From: Neobacillus endophyticus
GTDB taxonomy: Bacteria > Bacillota > Bacilli > Bacillales > Cytobacillaceae
Reading direction: 5' to 3'
NCBI RefSeq assembly: GCF_013248975.1
Contig: NZ_JABRWH010000001.1
Location: 5,104,001 to 5,168,000 of the forward strand
DNA: 64,000 nucleotides
Shown here: positions 46,463-54,779 of the stretch, piece by piece
How positions within the stretch are numbered: position 1 is the first letter of the stretch
Layout of the letters: each line of letters begins with the position of its first letter
The notes under the pieces: generated by a model
Seen by the model: the letters and a program-made list of their open reading frames with translations, nothing else
What the model was told of the DNA's origin: nothing
The model's database searches: none
Translations under genes and position numbers: made by a program

Positions 46463-47659
46463 CTATCTCATCATCATCGTTAAATTCCCGGCGGCCACAA
46501 TGACTGTTATACTTAAAAAGAACATTAACGATACAATTCCTAGTGCTGCAAAAACATATATGACACTTTTGCTGATAATATCAAGACACTTAATGATTGG
46601 CCCGCCTCCCAATGGTTGAAGGACAGAAGCAGCAAATTTATATATAAAAGAAATCATTAAGATTTTAATGGCAGGAAAAGCAACAATTATGAGGAGAATC
46701 GCAACTCCTGCGATACCAACAGTATTTTTCAAAAGAACAGATGCACTAACAACGGTATCTGTGGCATCGGTAAACATTCTGCCTATAACTGGGATAAAGT
46801 TTCCCGCGAGAAATTTGGCCGTCCGAATGGTGATCCCATCGGTAACGGCTGCGGAAGCACCCTGTACCGAAATAACTCCCAAGAAAACAGTTAGGAAAAG
46901 TCCCATCAACCCTATGCTCCAATTGCGCAGCAGTGATGCCAATTGGGTTACTTTATATTGTTCTGACATTGTGCTAACAATGCTAAGCAGAGTTCCTAAG
47001 AACAGAAGCGGTAGAATCAAATATTGCATTAAAAATCCGCTCATATTCATTAAAAACAAAATGACGGGATGAAAAAAAGCTGCGGAAGCAATCCCCCCTG
47101 ATGCAGCCATTAATGCTAGCAACAGCGGAATCAGGGCGAGAACAAATGAAATCATCGTACCAATGGCTTCATTAGCGTAGTTTATAGCAATATGGAAACT
47201 ATTCAGAGCCAGTATGACTAAGACCATGTAGACAATTGCATAGGCTATTTTACTGACATTACTTTGTTCAAAAGCATTTTGCATTGATTGGAGAAACATG
47301 CTGAAAATCGCCAGCATAATAATCGAACCCAGTAGTTTTCCATTTGCTACAAATTCCTGAAAAGCAAATTTTAAAAACCCCTGTCCCCAGAGTTTGAGCG
47401 AAAATTTTTTCTCGCCTTTCATAAATTCATAAAGACTCCCTTTCTGACTTTCAGGAAGGAAGCCGCCATATTTATTGGTAATATCCTCCCAAAATTGCTT
47501 TAAGTCAGACAAATCCAGCGATTTCAGCTGTGAATCTACCAACTCTTGGGGTGAAAGCGCTGGAGGATCTTTGGAATTTTCTGCTGCTTGAGCATTTGGA
47601 ATACAAAAAAATAAGGTTAAAAGAATCATTATCGGAATGATCTGCATCCATTGCTTCAA
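46463..47659 (-). CDS. spoIIIAE: Stage III sporulation protein AE
   Basis: This is the largest polytopic member of the channel, 398 residues. It has an N-terminal signal-like segment (residues 5-25, ending near AQAAENSKD), an extracytoplasmic domain (about 30-95) and about seven transmembrane helices. The start is TTG 47659 preceded by GAGGTG. Length matches the B. subtilis protein. Confidence 0.95.
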   Translation of the reverse strand: MKQWMQIIPIMILLTLFFCIPNAQAAENSKDPPALSPQELVDSQLKSLDLSDLKQFWEDITNKYGGFLPESQKGSLYEFMKGEKKFSLKLWGQGFLKFAFQEFVANGKLLGSIIMLAIFSMFLQSMQNAFEQSNVSKIAYAIVYMVLVILALNSFHIAINYANEAIGTMISFVLALIPLLLALMAASGGIASAAFFHPVILFLMNMSGFLMQYLILPLLFLGTLLSIVSTMSEQYKVTQLASLLRNWSIGLMGLFLTVFLGVISVQGASAAVTDGITIRTAKFLAGNFIPVIGRMFTDATDTVVSASVLLKNTVGIAGVAILLIIVAFPAIKILMISFIYKFAASVLQPLGGGPIIKCLDIISKSVIYVFAALGIVSLMFFLSITVIVAAGNLTMMMR

Positions 47660-47686
47660 TATTTACACCTCATTTTAAGGATTGGA

Positions 47687-48076
47687 TCAAGCGGGAATTA
47701 GTTTAATTATGGTTTCAATCAATACAGTCAGAATCGGAATTGCCATCGCAAGAATGATTACTTTTCCTGCTAATTCAATTTTAGAAGCAATTGATCCTTG
47801 TCCCGCATCCTTGGTAATTTGAACGGCAAATTCTGCGATATAGGCAATACCGATGATTTTTAGGATGGTTTCAACGTAGACTAAATTTACTTTTGCATTC
47901 ACTGCCAGCCTTTCTAGCATGTGAATGATCTCATAAATTTTGTCTACCAGGAAAAGAAAAATAGCACAGCCGACAAAAACGATTAATAGGAAAGCAAAAT
48001 TGGGTTTTTGTTCTTTCACAATCAGAGCAAGAAAGGTGGCAACAAAAGATATCCCAACGATTTTTATGATTTCAAT
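47687..48076 (-). CDS. spoIIIAD: Stage III sporulation protein AD, apparent ATT start
   Basis: This small polytopic protein (129 residues) of the SpoIIIAC/AD family has about three or four helices. The first usual start codon, GTG 48019 (KEQKPNFAF), would delete the first helix. In-frame sequence upstream encodes EIIKIVGISFVATFLALIVK, which aligns with the N-terminal helix of B. subtilis SpoIIIAD. No ATG, GTG or TTG occurs in that stretch. ATT at 48076 has GGGGGG seven bases upstream, an optimal spacing, and is the best start. Confidence 0.9.
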   Translation of the reverse strand: MEIIKIVGISFVATFLALIVKEQKPNFAFLLIVFVGCAIFLFLVDKIYEIIHMLERLAVNAKVNLVYVETILKIIGIAYIAEFAVQITKDAGQGSIASKIELAGKVIILAMAIPILTVLIETIIKLIPA

Positions 48077-48092
48077 CGTAGAGCCCCCCTTT

Positions 48093-48296
48093 CTATTGGA
48101 ATAAGAATACTGATTTTATTTTCTGGAAAAGATCATCGACTATAGAAGCAACCTGGAACAGGATGTAAATAAACCCAAAAAGGGTTACCCATTGAGCGTA
48201 TTCCTTCTTCCCTACTTGATCGAGAACTGTATGCAAAAATGCCACAACAATCCCTACTCCAGCAATTTTAAATATAATATCAACGTCTAACCCCAT
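48093..48296 (-). CDS. spoIIIAC: Stage III sporulation protein AC
   Basis: This 67-residue protein has two transmembrane helices (about 6-24 and 34-52). The N-terminus MGLDVDIIFKIAGVGIVVAF and the VGKKEYAQWVTLFGFIYILF segment are characteristic. ATG 48296 is preceded by AGGAGG. Confidence 0.95.
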   Translation of the reverse strand: MGLDVDIIFKIAGVGIVVAFLHTVLDQVGKKEYAQWVTLFGFIYILFQVASIVDDLFQKIKSVFLFQ

Positions 48297-48307
48297 TGCT
48301 TTTCCTC

Positions 48308-48823
48308 CTAAAATAATAAAATAATTAGTAAAAGTCCGGTTAAGAAGCCAAGACTTTTTAGCATTTTCTCGTATTTTGCCTGTGCCTGCAGGGCGTCTGC
48401 TTCCTCTCTTTCAAGGTGAGAAAGTGTAAGCATAATTTGTTTTTGCTGCGAAATACGATCATATCGGCCAAGAGTTTCTCCAAACTGCTTCATGATTTCA
48501 AATTCTCCTTGTTTTAATGCAGTTGCCTTCCATACCTCTTTTAAACTCATTTCCCATGCTTCTTTTACCGTCGTTTCCGTATTTGTTAATCTCTCTGCAA
48601 AACCATTAAAAAAAACCGAAAGCGGAGGTGCCAGCTGCTCAGCTAATCGTCTTGATGCTTCATGAAGTGGGGTGTGTCCATACATAATCTCAGCATCCAA
48701 CGCTTGTAATGCAGACCTTAAAGCTCTTAGCTGCCGCGGTCTCTCACTAAAATTCCGTGAAAATTCAAATCCAATGACAGTGGTTGCCACAATGATGAAA
48801 ATGGCACCTATCAGCTTTACCAT
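48308..48823 (-). CDS. spoIIIAB: Stage III sporulation protein AB
   Basis: This 171-residue GspF-like protein has an N-terminal helix (about 3-19), a cytoplasmic helical domain with RPRQLRALRSALQALDAEIM and a C-terminal helix (about 155-171). It is thought to work with the SpoIIIAA ATPase. Its ATG directly follows the spoIIIAA stop codon, so translation is coupled. Confidence 0.94.
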   Translation of the reverse strand: MVKLIGAIFIIVATTVIGFEFSRNFSERPRQLRALRSALQALDAEIMYGHTPLHEASRRLAEQLAPPLSVFFNGFAERLTNTETTVKEAWEMSLKEVWKATALKQGEFEIMKQFGETLGRYDRISQQKQIMLTLSHLEREEADALQAQAKYEKMLKSLGFLTGLLLIILLF

Positions 48824-49750
48824 TTATGTCACTCTCACTTTTTGATATAATTCCATTCCGCACTCGTCCAATATATGGGTAATTGTCCCAGGGCCAGAAC
48901 TCCTGTTAAGAACAATGAATCGATCAAATATTCTTTGATTTAGGATTTCCTTGAGCGAGGGCCTATTCCTGATTTCATCTAAACTGCTGCCATGTGTTGT
49001 CATCATCAGTTTAATTCCTGCATGTACCGCTTCCTGAATCGCTTCAGCATCCTCCTTGCGTCCAATTTCATCAACAATTAAGACTTCCGGGCTCATCGAT
49101 CGAATCATCATCATCATTCCCTCTGCCTTTGGACAGGCATCCAGCACGTCCAAACGGTAGCCAAAGCTTAGCTGAGGGATTCCATTTACACATCCGGCTA
49201 TTTCACTGCGCTCATCCACAATCCCTACTTTACTTGCTTGTATATCTACTGATACTATTCCGGTAGAAATAATTCGGGCAAGATCTCGCAACAGTGTTGT
49301 CTTTCCTGTCTGCGGCGGACCGATTACCATTGTATTCATCCAGTTTCCTTGATAAATAAAAGGGATCATCGGATCACCAATGCCAACTTTTTCTCTGGCG
49401 ATTCGAATGTTAAAAGAGGAAATGTCCCGAACTGCCTTTACCTTCCCATCCTCAAGAATGACTTTCCCTGCAAGTCCAATTCTATGCCCCCCAGAGATCG
49501 TTATATATCCGCGTTTTAATTCTTCCTCTAGTGTATAAATGGAAAATTGGCTGATTTTATTCATAAAATGAAAAGCATCATCAGGTTGAACTATATATCC
49601 TAAAAATCTAGGAGGGCCTCCACTGATCGTTATTTCAATAGGCCGATTGATACGAATCCGAATTTCTTCCAATTCATTTATATGTTCAGGAGGGATTTGT
49701 TTGATTTGGCCAGCAATGCTTTTAGGTAAAAATGGAAGAACTGTTTCCAA
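48824..49750 (-). CDS. spoIIIAA: Stage III sporulation protein AA (secretion ATPase)
   Basis: This 308-residue PilT/VirB11-like ATPase is needed for sigma-G activity. Walker A is IGPPQTGKTTLLRDLARII, Walker B is VLIVDEIGRKEDAEA, and the arginine-rich segment is LEEIRIRINRPIEITISGG. The start is TTG 49750 with AAGGAGG eight bases upstream, giving the length known for B. subtilis (about 307). Longer in-frame starts lie at or upstream of the sigma-E promoter and cannot be used. It is the first gene of the eight-gene operon. Confidence 0.95.
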   Translation of the reverse strand: METVLPFLPKSIAGQIKQIPPEHINELEEIRIRINRPIEITISGGPPRFLGYIVQPDDAFHFMNKISQFSIYTLEEELKRGYITISGGHRIGLAGKVILEDGKVKAVRDISSFNIRIAREKVGIGDPMIPFIYQGNWMNTMVIGPPQTGKTTLLRDLARIISTGIVSVDIQASKVGIVDERSEIAGCVNGIPQLSFGYRLDVLDACPKAEGMMMMIRSMSPEVLIVDEIGRKEDAEAIQEAVHAGIKLMMTTHGSSLDEIRNRPSLKEILNQRIFDRFIVLNRSSGPGTITHILDECGMELYQKVRVT

Positions 49751-49789
49751 AATGATTACCTCCTTGTCAACGCTTGTCTTACTATTTAA

Positions 49790-49817
49790 AATGTATGCCT
49801 GGTTGGACACAATATGA
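49790..49817 (-). promoter_or_regulatory. Sigma-E promoter of the spoIIIA operon
   Basis: On the - strand TCATATT (-35, 49811-49817), a 13-base spacer and CATACATT (-10, 49790-49797) match the sigma-E consensus KMATATT/CATACAHT. The transcript would start about 30 bases before the spoIIIAA TTG. Confidence 0.9.
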
Positions 49818-49963
49818 CACGTAAATCTGTTCATTCTCACTTTCATTCTATTTGTTTGATTTTTTAATAGACCTCAAGCTTCCGATAAATAGGTTTAATT
49901 GAAGGAACATTTCCATAAAATCGCTCGTATCTTATAGAAAATAAAGGTTTTCGGAGGTTTGGC

Positions 49964-50629
49964 ATGTATAATCATTATCAACAGCCAACACAAGGTAAGG
50001 GGCATTATGTGATCAAAGTGAATGGAGAGGGCACACTTGCAGTTTCTCCTGATTTAGCCTCTATAAATCTAGGTGTCATTTCAGAAGGAAAAGATCTGCT
50101 AACAGCTCAGCAGCAGAATGGGCAATCATCAACAAAAGTTATCAATGCTCTTCTTTCGCTTGGTCTTAATAAAACAGATATTCAAACCTTTGACTACCGT
50201 ATTGAATCTGAATATGACTACGAACAAGGAAAACAACTATTTCGCGGCTATAAAATAACAAATATTATACAGGTGAAAATAGTAGATTTATCCATGATTG
50301 GGAAAATTGTTGATAATTCGGTACAACAAGGTGTTAATTATGTCTCAAATGTTCAATTTAAGGTAAAAGATAAAGAACGGTATGATCATCAAGCATTGGC
50401 ACTCGCCTTACAAAATGCGATGGAAAAAGCAAAAGTAATCGCCAACACTCTAAATGTCAGTTTGTCACCCGTCCCCCATTTAATTGTAGAGGGGGGTACA
50501 ACAGAGCGGCCATTCCCACTGCATATGGAAACTATTGTAAAAGGGATCAGCTCCACAAATTTTGAGCCAGGTCAAATAAATGTCACAGCCAACGTTTTGG
50601 TAGAGTATCATTATCGCCCAAAATATTAG
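49964..50629 (+). CDS. SIMPL-domain (DUF541) protein
   Basis: This 221-residue protein consists of one SIMPL/DUF541 domain (YggE/BP26-like fold). Typical segments are VNGEGTLAVSPDLASINLGV, DIQTFDYRIESEYDYEQGK, YKITNIIQVKI and VSNVQFKVKD. The function in Gram-positives is not known; family members are linked to oxidative stress (YggE) or form channel-like rings (BP26). No signal peptide or transmembrane helix is present, so it seems cytoplasmic here. GGAGG precedes the ATG. It is divergent from spoIIIAA and convergent with efp. Confidence 0.85.
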   Translation: MYNHYQQPTQGKGHYVIKVNGEGTLAVSPDLASINLGVISEGKDLLTAQQQNGQSSTKVINALLSLGLNKTDIQTFDYRIESEYDYEQGKQLFRGYKITNIIQVKIVDLSMIGKIVDNSVQQGVNYVSNVQFKVKDKERYDHQALALALQNAMEKAKVIANTLNVSLSPVPHLIVEGGTTERPFPLHMETIVKGISSTNFEPGQINVTANVLVEYHYRPKY

Positions 50630-50672
50630 AAAAGGCTTGAACCCAAAACAGGATTCAAAGTGGACAAATATT

Positions 50673-50712
50673 AAAAAAAGCCCTAGACCGTCAATCAGTC
50701 TAAGGCTTTTTT
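50673..50712. terminator. Terminator between the SIMPL gene and efp
   Basis: AAAAAAAGCCCTAGACCG (50673-50690) pairs with its near-complement in CAGTCTAAGGCTTTTTT (50696-50712), giving a long imperfect stem. T runs follow on both strands, and it lies between convergent genes. Confidence 0.85.
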
Positions 50713-50717
50713 ATGGA

Positions 50718-51275
50718 CTATGCTCTTGATACGTAAGAGCTATCTGTAGTATTAATGATTAATTTGTCACCTTGGTTAACAAAGAACGGCACTTGTACAA
50801 CAAGACCTGTTTCCATTGTTGCAGGCTTTGTACCGCCTGAAGCTGTGTCACCTTTAATACCTGGTTCTGTTTCAGTAACTTCTAGTACTACTGTGTTAGG
50901 CAATTCTACACCAAGTGTTTCACCATGGAACATCATGATATGTACTTCCATGTTTTCCTTTAAAAACTTTAATTCGTATTCAATACTTGTTGCTGGAAGT
51001 TCTACTTGTTCGTAAGATTCCATATCCATAAACACGTGTTGATCACCGCTTGCATATAGGTATTGCATTTTTCGGTTGTCAATTTGTGCTTTCTCTACTT
51101 TTTCACCGGCACGGAATGTTTTTTCCTGAATTGCTCCATTTCGAAGGTTACGAAGTTTGGAACGTACGAATGCAGCTCCCTTTCCAGGTTTCACGTGTTG
51201 GAAATCAATGACGCGCCAAATGCCGCCGTCCACTTCAATCGTTAAACCTGTTCGGAAATCGTTAACTGAAATCAT
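50718..51275 (-). CDS. efp: Elongation factor P
   Basis: This 185-residue tRNA-mimic factor relieves ribosome stalling at polyproline. Three beta-barrel domains are present, with KOW-like N-domain, OB domain II and OB domain III ending [17 protein letters not shown]. The loop that carries the modified Lys is [14 protein letters not shown] (Lys32), the position reported to carry 5-aminopentanol in B. subtilis. AGGAGG precedes ATG 51275. It lies 20 bases downstream of yqhT. Confidence 0.97.
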   Translation of the reverse strand: MISVNDFRTGLTIEVDGGIWRVIDFQHVKPGKGAAFVRSKLRNLRNGAIQEKTFRAGEKVEKAQIDNRKMQYLYASGDQHVFMDMESYEQVELPATSIEYELKFLKENMEVHIMMFHGETLGVELPNTVVLEVTETEPGIKGDTASGGTKPATMETGLVVQVPFFVNQGDKLIINTTDSSYVSRA

Positions 51276-51295
51276 CTTAAAATCCTCCTAAATCC

Positions 51296-52357
51296 CTACA
51301 ATATAATAAGTTCTTTTGCAGAATGAGTGAGCGCTTCATTATGGTCTTTCGTAATAAGCGTATCATCTTCAATCCGCACACCACCAAGACCAGGGATATA
51401 AATTCCTGGTTCACATGTTACGATCATTCCAGGTTCCAAAACGATATCCGACTTTGCAGAAAGGCTTGGTCCTTCATGGACTTCAAGGCCAATCCCATGT
51501 CCAGTTGAATGTCCAAAGTAATCTCCGTAACCTTTTTCTGATATGTAGTCTCTCGTTAATGCATCGGCCTGCTTCCCAGTCATTCCTGGTTTAATGCCTT
51601 CCATACCACGAATTTGTGCTTCCAAAACAATTTCATAGATATTTTTCAGCTTGCTGTCAGGCTCGCCAACGGCAACTGTTCTTGTTATATCAGAAACATA
51701 TCCTTTGTAATATGCTCCAAAATCGAGTGTTACCATATCGCCTTTTTCGATGATCTTCTCACTAGCAACACCATGAGGCAATGCGGAACGATAACCTGAT
51801 GCAACAATCGTATCGAAAGATGAAGAAACCGCTCCGGCTTTTCTCATAAAGAATTCTAACTCATTCGCTACTTCAAGTTCAGTTTTCCCTGGACGAATAA
51901 AGTCCAAGATATGTTTAAAGGCTGCATCAGCAATATCCGCAGCTTCCTTTAATATCTTAATCTCTGCATCAGTCTTAATCAAGCGTAATTTTTCAATTAC
52001 CCCAGAAATAGGGACTAGTTCAGCTTCGATTTCTTTTTCATATAATTTAAATGAAGATAAAGTTAAGTAATCCTCTTCCACTCCAAGTTTTTGAATGCCT
52101 AATTTTTTAATTTGCAGCGCGACTTCTTTTTGGAGTGTTTCAGCAAACTTAATAATTTCAAAGCCCTCGCATTGTTTGGATGCTTGTTCCATGTAACGGA
52201 AATCGGTAATAAAATGCGCTTGGTCACTACTGATTAATACAACACCGGCAGTACCAGTAAAATTTGATATGTATCGGCGGTTATATGGGCTTGTAATCAA
52301 TACCCCATCAATGCCATTTGCTGCAAAACTAGATCGTAATTTTTCTAATTTCCCCAT
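51296..52357 (-). CDS. yqhT: M24 family Xaa-Pro aminopeptidase-like protein (YqhT)
   Basis: This 353-residue pita-bread metallopeptidase has a creatinase N-domain (about 1-125) and a catalytic domain with metal ligands in [44 protein letters not shown] and [10 protein letters not shown]. It removes N-terminal residues before proline. The start ATG 52357 ([10 protein letters not shown]) has AAGGAG ten bases upstream; an in-frame GTG at 52366 overlaps it. The length equals B. subtilis YqhT. The aroQ gene found next to yqhT in B. subtilis is missing. Confidence 0.92.
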   Translation of the reverse strand: MGKLEKLRSSFAANGIDGVLITSPYNRRYISNFTGTAGVVLISSDQAHFITDFRYMEQASKQCEGFEIIKFAETLQKEVALQIKKLGIQKLGVEEDYLTLSSFKLYEKEIEAELVPISGVIEKLRLIKTDAEIKILKEAADIADAAFKHILDFIRPGKTELEVANELEFFMRKAGAVSSSFDTIVASGYRSALPHGVASEKIIEKGDMVTLDFGAYYKGYVSDITRTVAVGEPDSKLKNIYEIVLEAQIRGMEGIKPGMTGKQADALTRDYISEKGYGDYFGHSTGHGIGLEVHEGPSLSAKSDIVLEPGMIVTCEPGIYIPGLGGVRIEDDTLITKDHNEALTHSAKELIIL

Positions 52358-52425
52358 TTCCTCCACTCTCCTTTTCAGTCACTAGTTCATTTTATCATAA
52401 CCAGTTGATTCGCACTATTAGTAAG

Positions 52426-52920
52426 TCAGGTTGAGGCTTCCTTCTTTTGCATGGAATTCAATTGATACTCGTAACTAATGGAATATCCAATAAAAATCCC
52501 ATATACAATATATATACAAATTGAGGTGATGACAGTATCCCTGCTTAAGTCCACAAATGGCTTAATTCCAGGAAATAAAGGATTTAAAATAAAAAAAACA
52601 AGCAGGAACAAGACAATACCATAGCATAAACCCATCCACCAGCCTTTAAACCTTTTAAGCAGTAAGTAATAAATGAAGGCAGCACAAACGGAAATCAGGC
52701 CGAGCAAAACTATGGATAAAACTGTTCCCTGCCACCCGTATTTCCATTTCCCAAGTGCCCACGGTTCAATGATTACATTGGGACGTATATCAGTAAAACT
52801 AAGGTAGGATGCGATAAATCCAATCAATCCCCAAAAGATTCCTCCAAATAACCCAGTCCAGAATACCATCACTGGCAATGACATAGGTTGTGGATATCTC
52901 GTCTTCAATTCTTTAGTCAT
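52426..52920 (-). CDS. yqhR: YqhR family membrane protein
   Basis: This 164-residue protein has four predicted transmembrane helices (about 15-40, 64-88, 96-115 and 130-150). Conserved-looking segments are FWTGLFGGIFWGLIGFIASY and EPWALGKWKYGWQGTVLSIV. It matches YqhR, a Bacillaceae membrane protein of unknown function, by position and layout. It runs into the yqhT-efp cluster 68 bases further on. Confidence 0.82.
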   Translation of the reverse strand: MTKELKTRYPQPMSLPVMVFWTGLFGGIFWGLIGFIASYLSFTDIRPNVIIEPWALGKWKYGWQGTVLSIVLLGLISVCAAFIYYLLLKRFKGWWMGLCYGIVLFLLVFFILNPLFPGIKPFVDLSRDTVITSICIYIVYGIFIGYSISYEYQLNSMQKKEAST

Positions 52921-52975
52921 AATATTTCCTCCAATGCTATTTATAATAGTACTAAAACATTTTTCTTTAAATAAA

Positions 52976-53145
52976 GGCTATGTTAAAGAGCGTTGTAGAT
53001 TATTCTTAGTTGATGGAGTGGAAGGCGCGAAGACTCCCACGGGAGTATGAGGCAGGAAAGACCCCACAGGCACATAAGCTATAAAGGAGGCTTACTGGAC
53101 CGCTCCTGCCTGGAGTGGGTAATTAAATCCTTGTTTAACAAAGGC
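52976..53145. repeat. MITE-like intergenic repeat (Bacillaceae family), degenerate copy
   Basis: Terminal sequences GGCTATGTTAAA (52976-52987) and TTTAACAAAGGC (53134-53145) are imperfect inverted repeats (10 of 12). The interior GGAAGGCGCGAAGACTCCC, GGGAGTATGAGGCAGG, AAAGACCCCACAGGCAC and GGAGGCTTACTGGACCGC resembles a repeat I recognise from intergenic regions of many Bacillaceae. Base composition is more GC-rich than its surroundings. It fills most of the 408-base gap between yqhR and yqhQ; no gene is visible in that gap. Confidence 0.75.
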
Positions 53146-53328
53146 ATAGTTATTATGTCCTTTACTTTCCAATCTTTTGCACCTAAAAAAATATTTTTTG
53201 ATTTTTAATTGGAAAGAATATGTCATTCCTAGAGGTTTTTTGATTTTTCTAGTAGAATACATTTAAGTACATTCAGATTTTTGTTTTCTGCTAATGTGCA
53301 ACTTTGTTATAGATTGGTGTTGATGTGT

Positions 53329-54273
53329 ATGTCTAAATCGCAAAAAACGGTATACGGCGGTCAAGCCGTGGTCGAGGGAGTTATGTTTGGCGGAAAATAT
53401 CATTATGTTACGGCGATTCGCAGAAGGGACCATTCAATAGATTATTTTCATTTGCCCCGCAAACAAAATCCTACCTTAACCAGTTTCAAAAAAATCCCTT
53501 TCCTTCGTGGGATTATTGCCATTATTGAGGCCAGTGCAAACGGTTCAAAGCATTTGAACTTTTCCACAGAAAGATATGATACAGACCCGAAAGATGATGA
53601 AAAACTAAAGGAAAAAGAAGCCCCCAAATTATCGATGTACCTTAGTGTTGCGACAATTGGTGTCATATCATTTTTATTTGGAAAATTTGCGTTTACATTA
53701 ATCCCCATCTTCTTAGCTGAATTAACGAGGCCGCTGTTTTCATCAGATGTTGCCCAAGTATTGGTGGAAGGGTTTTTTAAACTGTTAATTTTACTTTGCT
53801 ATATTTATTTTGTTTCCTTAACACCATTAATTAAAAGGGTGTTTCAATATCATGGTGCTGAGCATAAAGTAATAAATACCTTTGAGGCTGGTGCGGAACT
53901 GACGGTTGAAAATGTTCAGGCCCATTCCCGACTTCATTATCGATGCGGGAGCAGTTTCATATTATTTACTGTTATTGTTGGTGTTTTTGTTTATATGGCC
54001 GTTCCGACTTCTCCTCTTTGGTTACGAATTGTTGACCGATTAATTTTAATACCAGTGGTTTTAGGTATTGCCTTTGAAGTTTTGCAATTCACGAATAAAT
54101 TAAGAGATGTTCCAGTGCTAAAGTATCTCGGACTTCCAGGATTATGGCTTCAGCTGTTAACAACAAAGGAACCTAGTCATGACCAGGTAGAAGTGGCGAT
54201 TCATTCCTTTAATGAGTTACTCCGAAAAGAAAAGGAAGCTGAATATAAAATTGAAACGGAAGAAATTGTCTAA
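53329..54273 (+). CDS. yqhQ: DUF1385 family membrane protein YqhQ
   Basis: This 314-residue protein has the DUF1385 signature YGGQAVVEGVMFGGKYHYVT at its N-terminus and the conserved YHGAEHKVINTFEAG plus SRLHYRCGSSFILFTV in the centre. About four transmembrane helices follow residue 95. The His/Glu motif suggests a metal site, and the function is unknown. The start ATG 53329 (MSKSQKTVYGG) fits the family. It leads the yqhQ-yqhP pair on the + strand. Confidence 0.87.
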   Translation: MSKSQKTVYGGQAVVEGVMFGGKYHYVTAIRRRDHSIDYFHLPRKQNPTLTSFKKIPFLRGIIAIIEASANGSKHLNFSTERYDTDPKDDEKLKEKEAPKLSMYLSVATIGVISFLFGKFAFTLIPIFLAELTRPLFSSDVAQVLVEGFFKLLILLCYIYFVSLTPLIKRVFQYHGAEHKVINTFEAGAELTVENVQAHSRLHYRCGSSFILFTVIVGVFVYMAVPTSPLWLRIVDRLILIPVVLGIAFEVLQFTNKLRDVPVLKYLGLPGLWLQLLTTKEPSHDQVEVAIHSFNELLRKEKEAEYKIETEEIV

Positions 54274-54339
54274 AATCCATAAATGAAGGGTTTAAAAGAG
54301 TAAAAAAATGCTTATGATGCTCTTAGGGAGGTGGCTTTC

Positions 54340-54723
54340 TTGAAAAATCGGACATCTTTAATTGTTGTCGGGGGACTGATCATTCTTGCCATTATCGGCG
54401 TTGTTAGTTCATTTTCAGCTAATCCCGCCGGTTTTATTCAGGGATTAGCAGTCATCGCATTGATTTGTTGTGTGATCTATTTTGTTGTTCGTAAATTTTC
54501 AACCTCAAGCCCTCAGAAAAAAGAGCAGCGTGCATTTCTAAAAGCTGCAAGAAGATCAAAACGGCGCTTGCTGCAAAAGGGCGGCGATTCGAATCCAAAA
54601 AATTCCGGCCTCGGTACTTTATCACCACTTAAGAAAAATACCAAGCCTAAAAAGAAATCTCCTGCTCATCTAACAGTCATTGAAGGAAAAAAAGGAAAAA
54701 AGAAAAATCGAGCGTCATTTTAA
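54340..54723 (+). CDS. yqhP: Small membrane protein YqhP (SA1362 family)
   Basis: This 127-residue protein has two hydrophobic helices (about 5-22 and 31-50) and a strongly basic C-terminal tail (QRAFLKAARRSKRRLLQKGG and multiple Lys clusters). It matches YqhP by position, length and layout; the function is unknown. The start is TTG 54340 with AGGGAGG eight bases upstream; an in-frame GTG at 54331 overlaps that site. Confidence 0.8.
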   Translation: MKNRTSLIVVGGLIILAIIGVVSSFSANPAGFIQGLAVIALICCVIYFVVRKFSTSSPQKKEQRAFLKAARRSKRRLLQKGGDSNPKNSGLGTLSPLKKNTKPKKKSPAHLTVIEGKKGKKKNRASF

Positions 54724-54741
54724 CACGCTCGATTCTTTTTT
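54706..54741 (+). terminator. Terminator after yqhP
   Basis: AATCGAGCG (54706-54714) and CGCTCGATT (54726-54734) form a perfect 9-bp stem overlapping the end of yqhP, followed by CTTTTTTG. Confidence 0.8.
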
Positions 54742-54779
54742 GATATAAATTTTCCTTTATTATAAATAATACAAAAATA

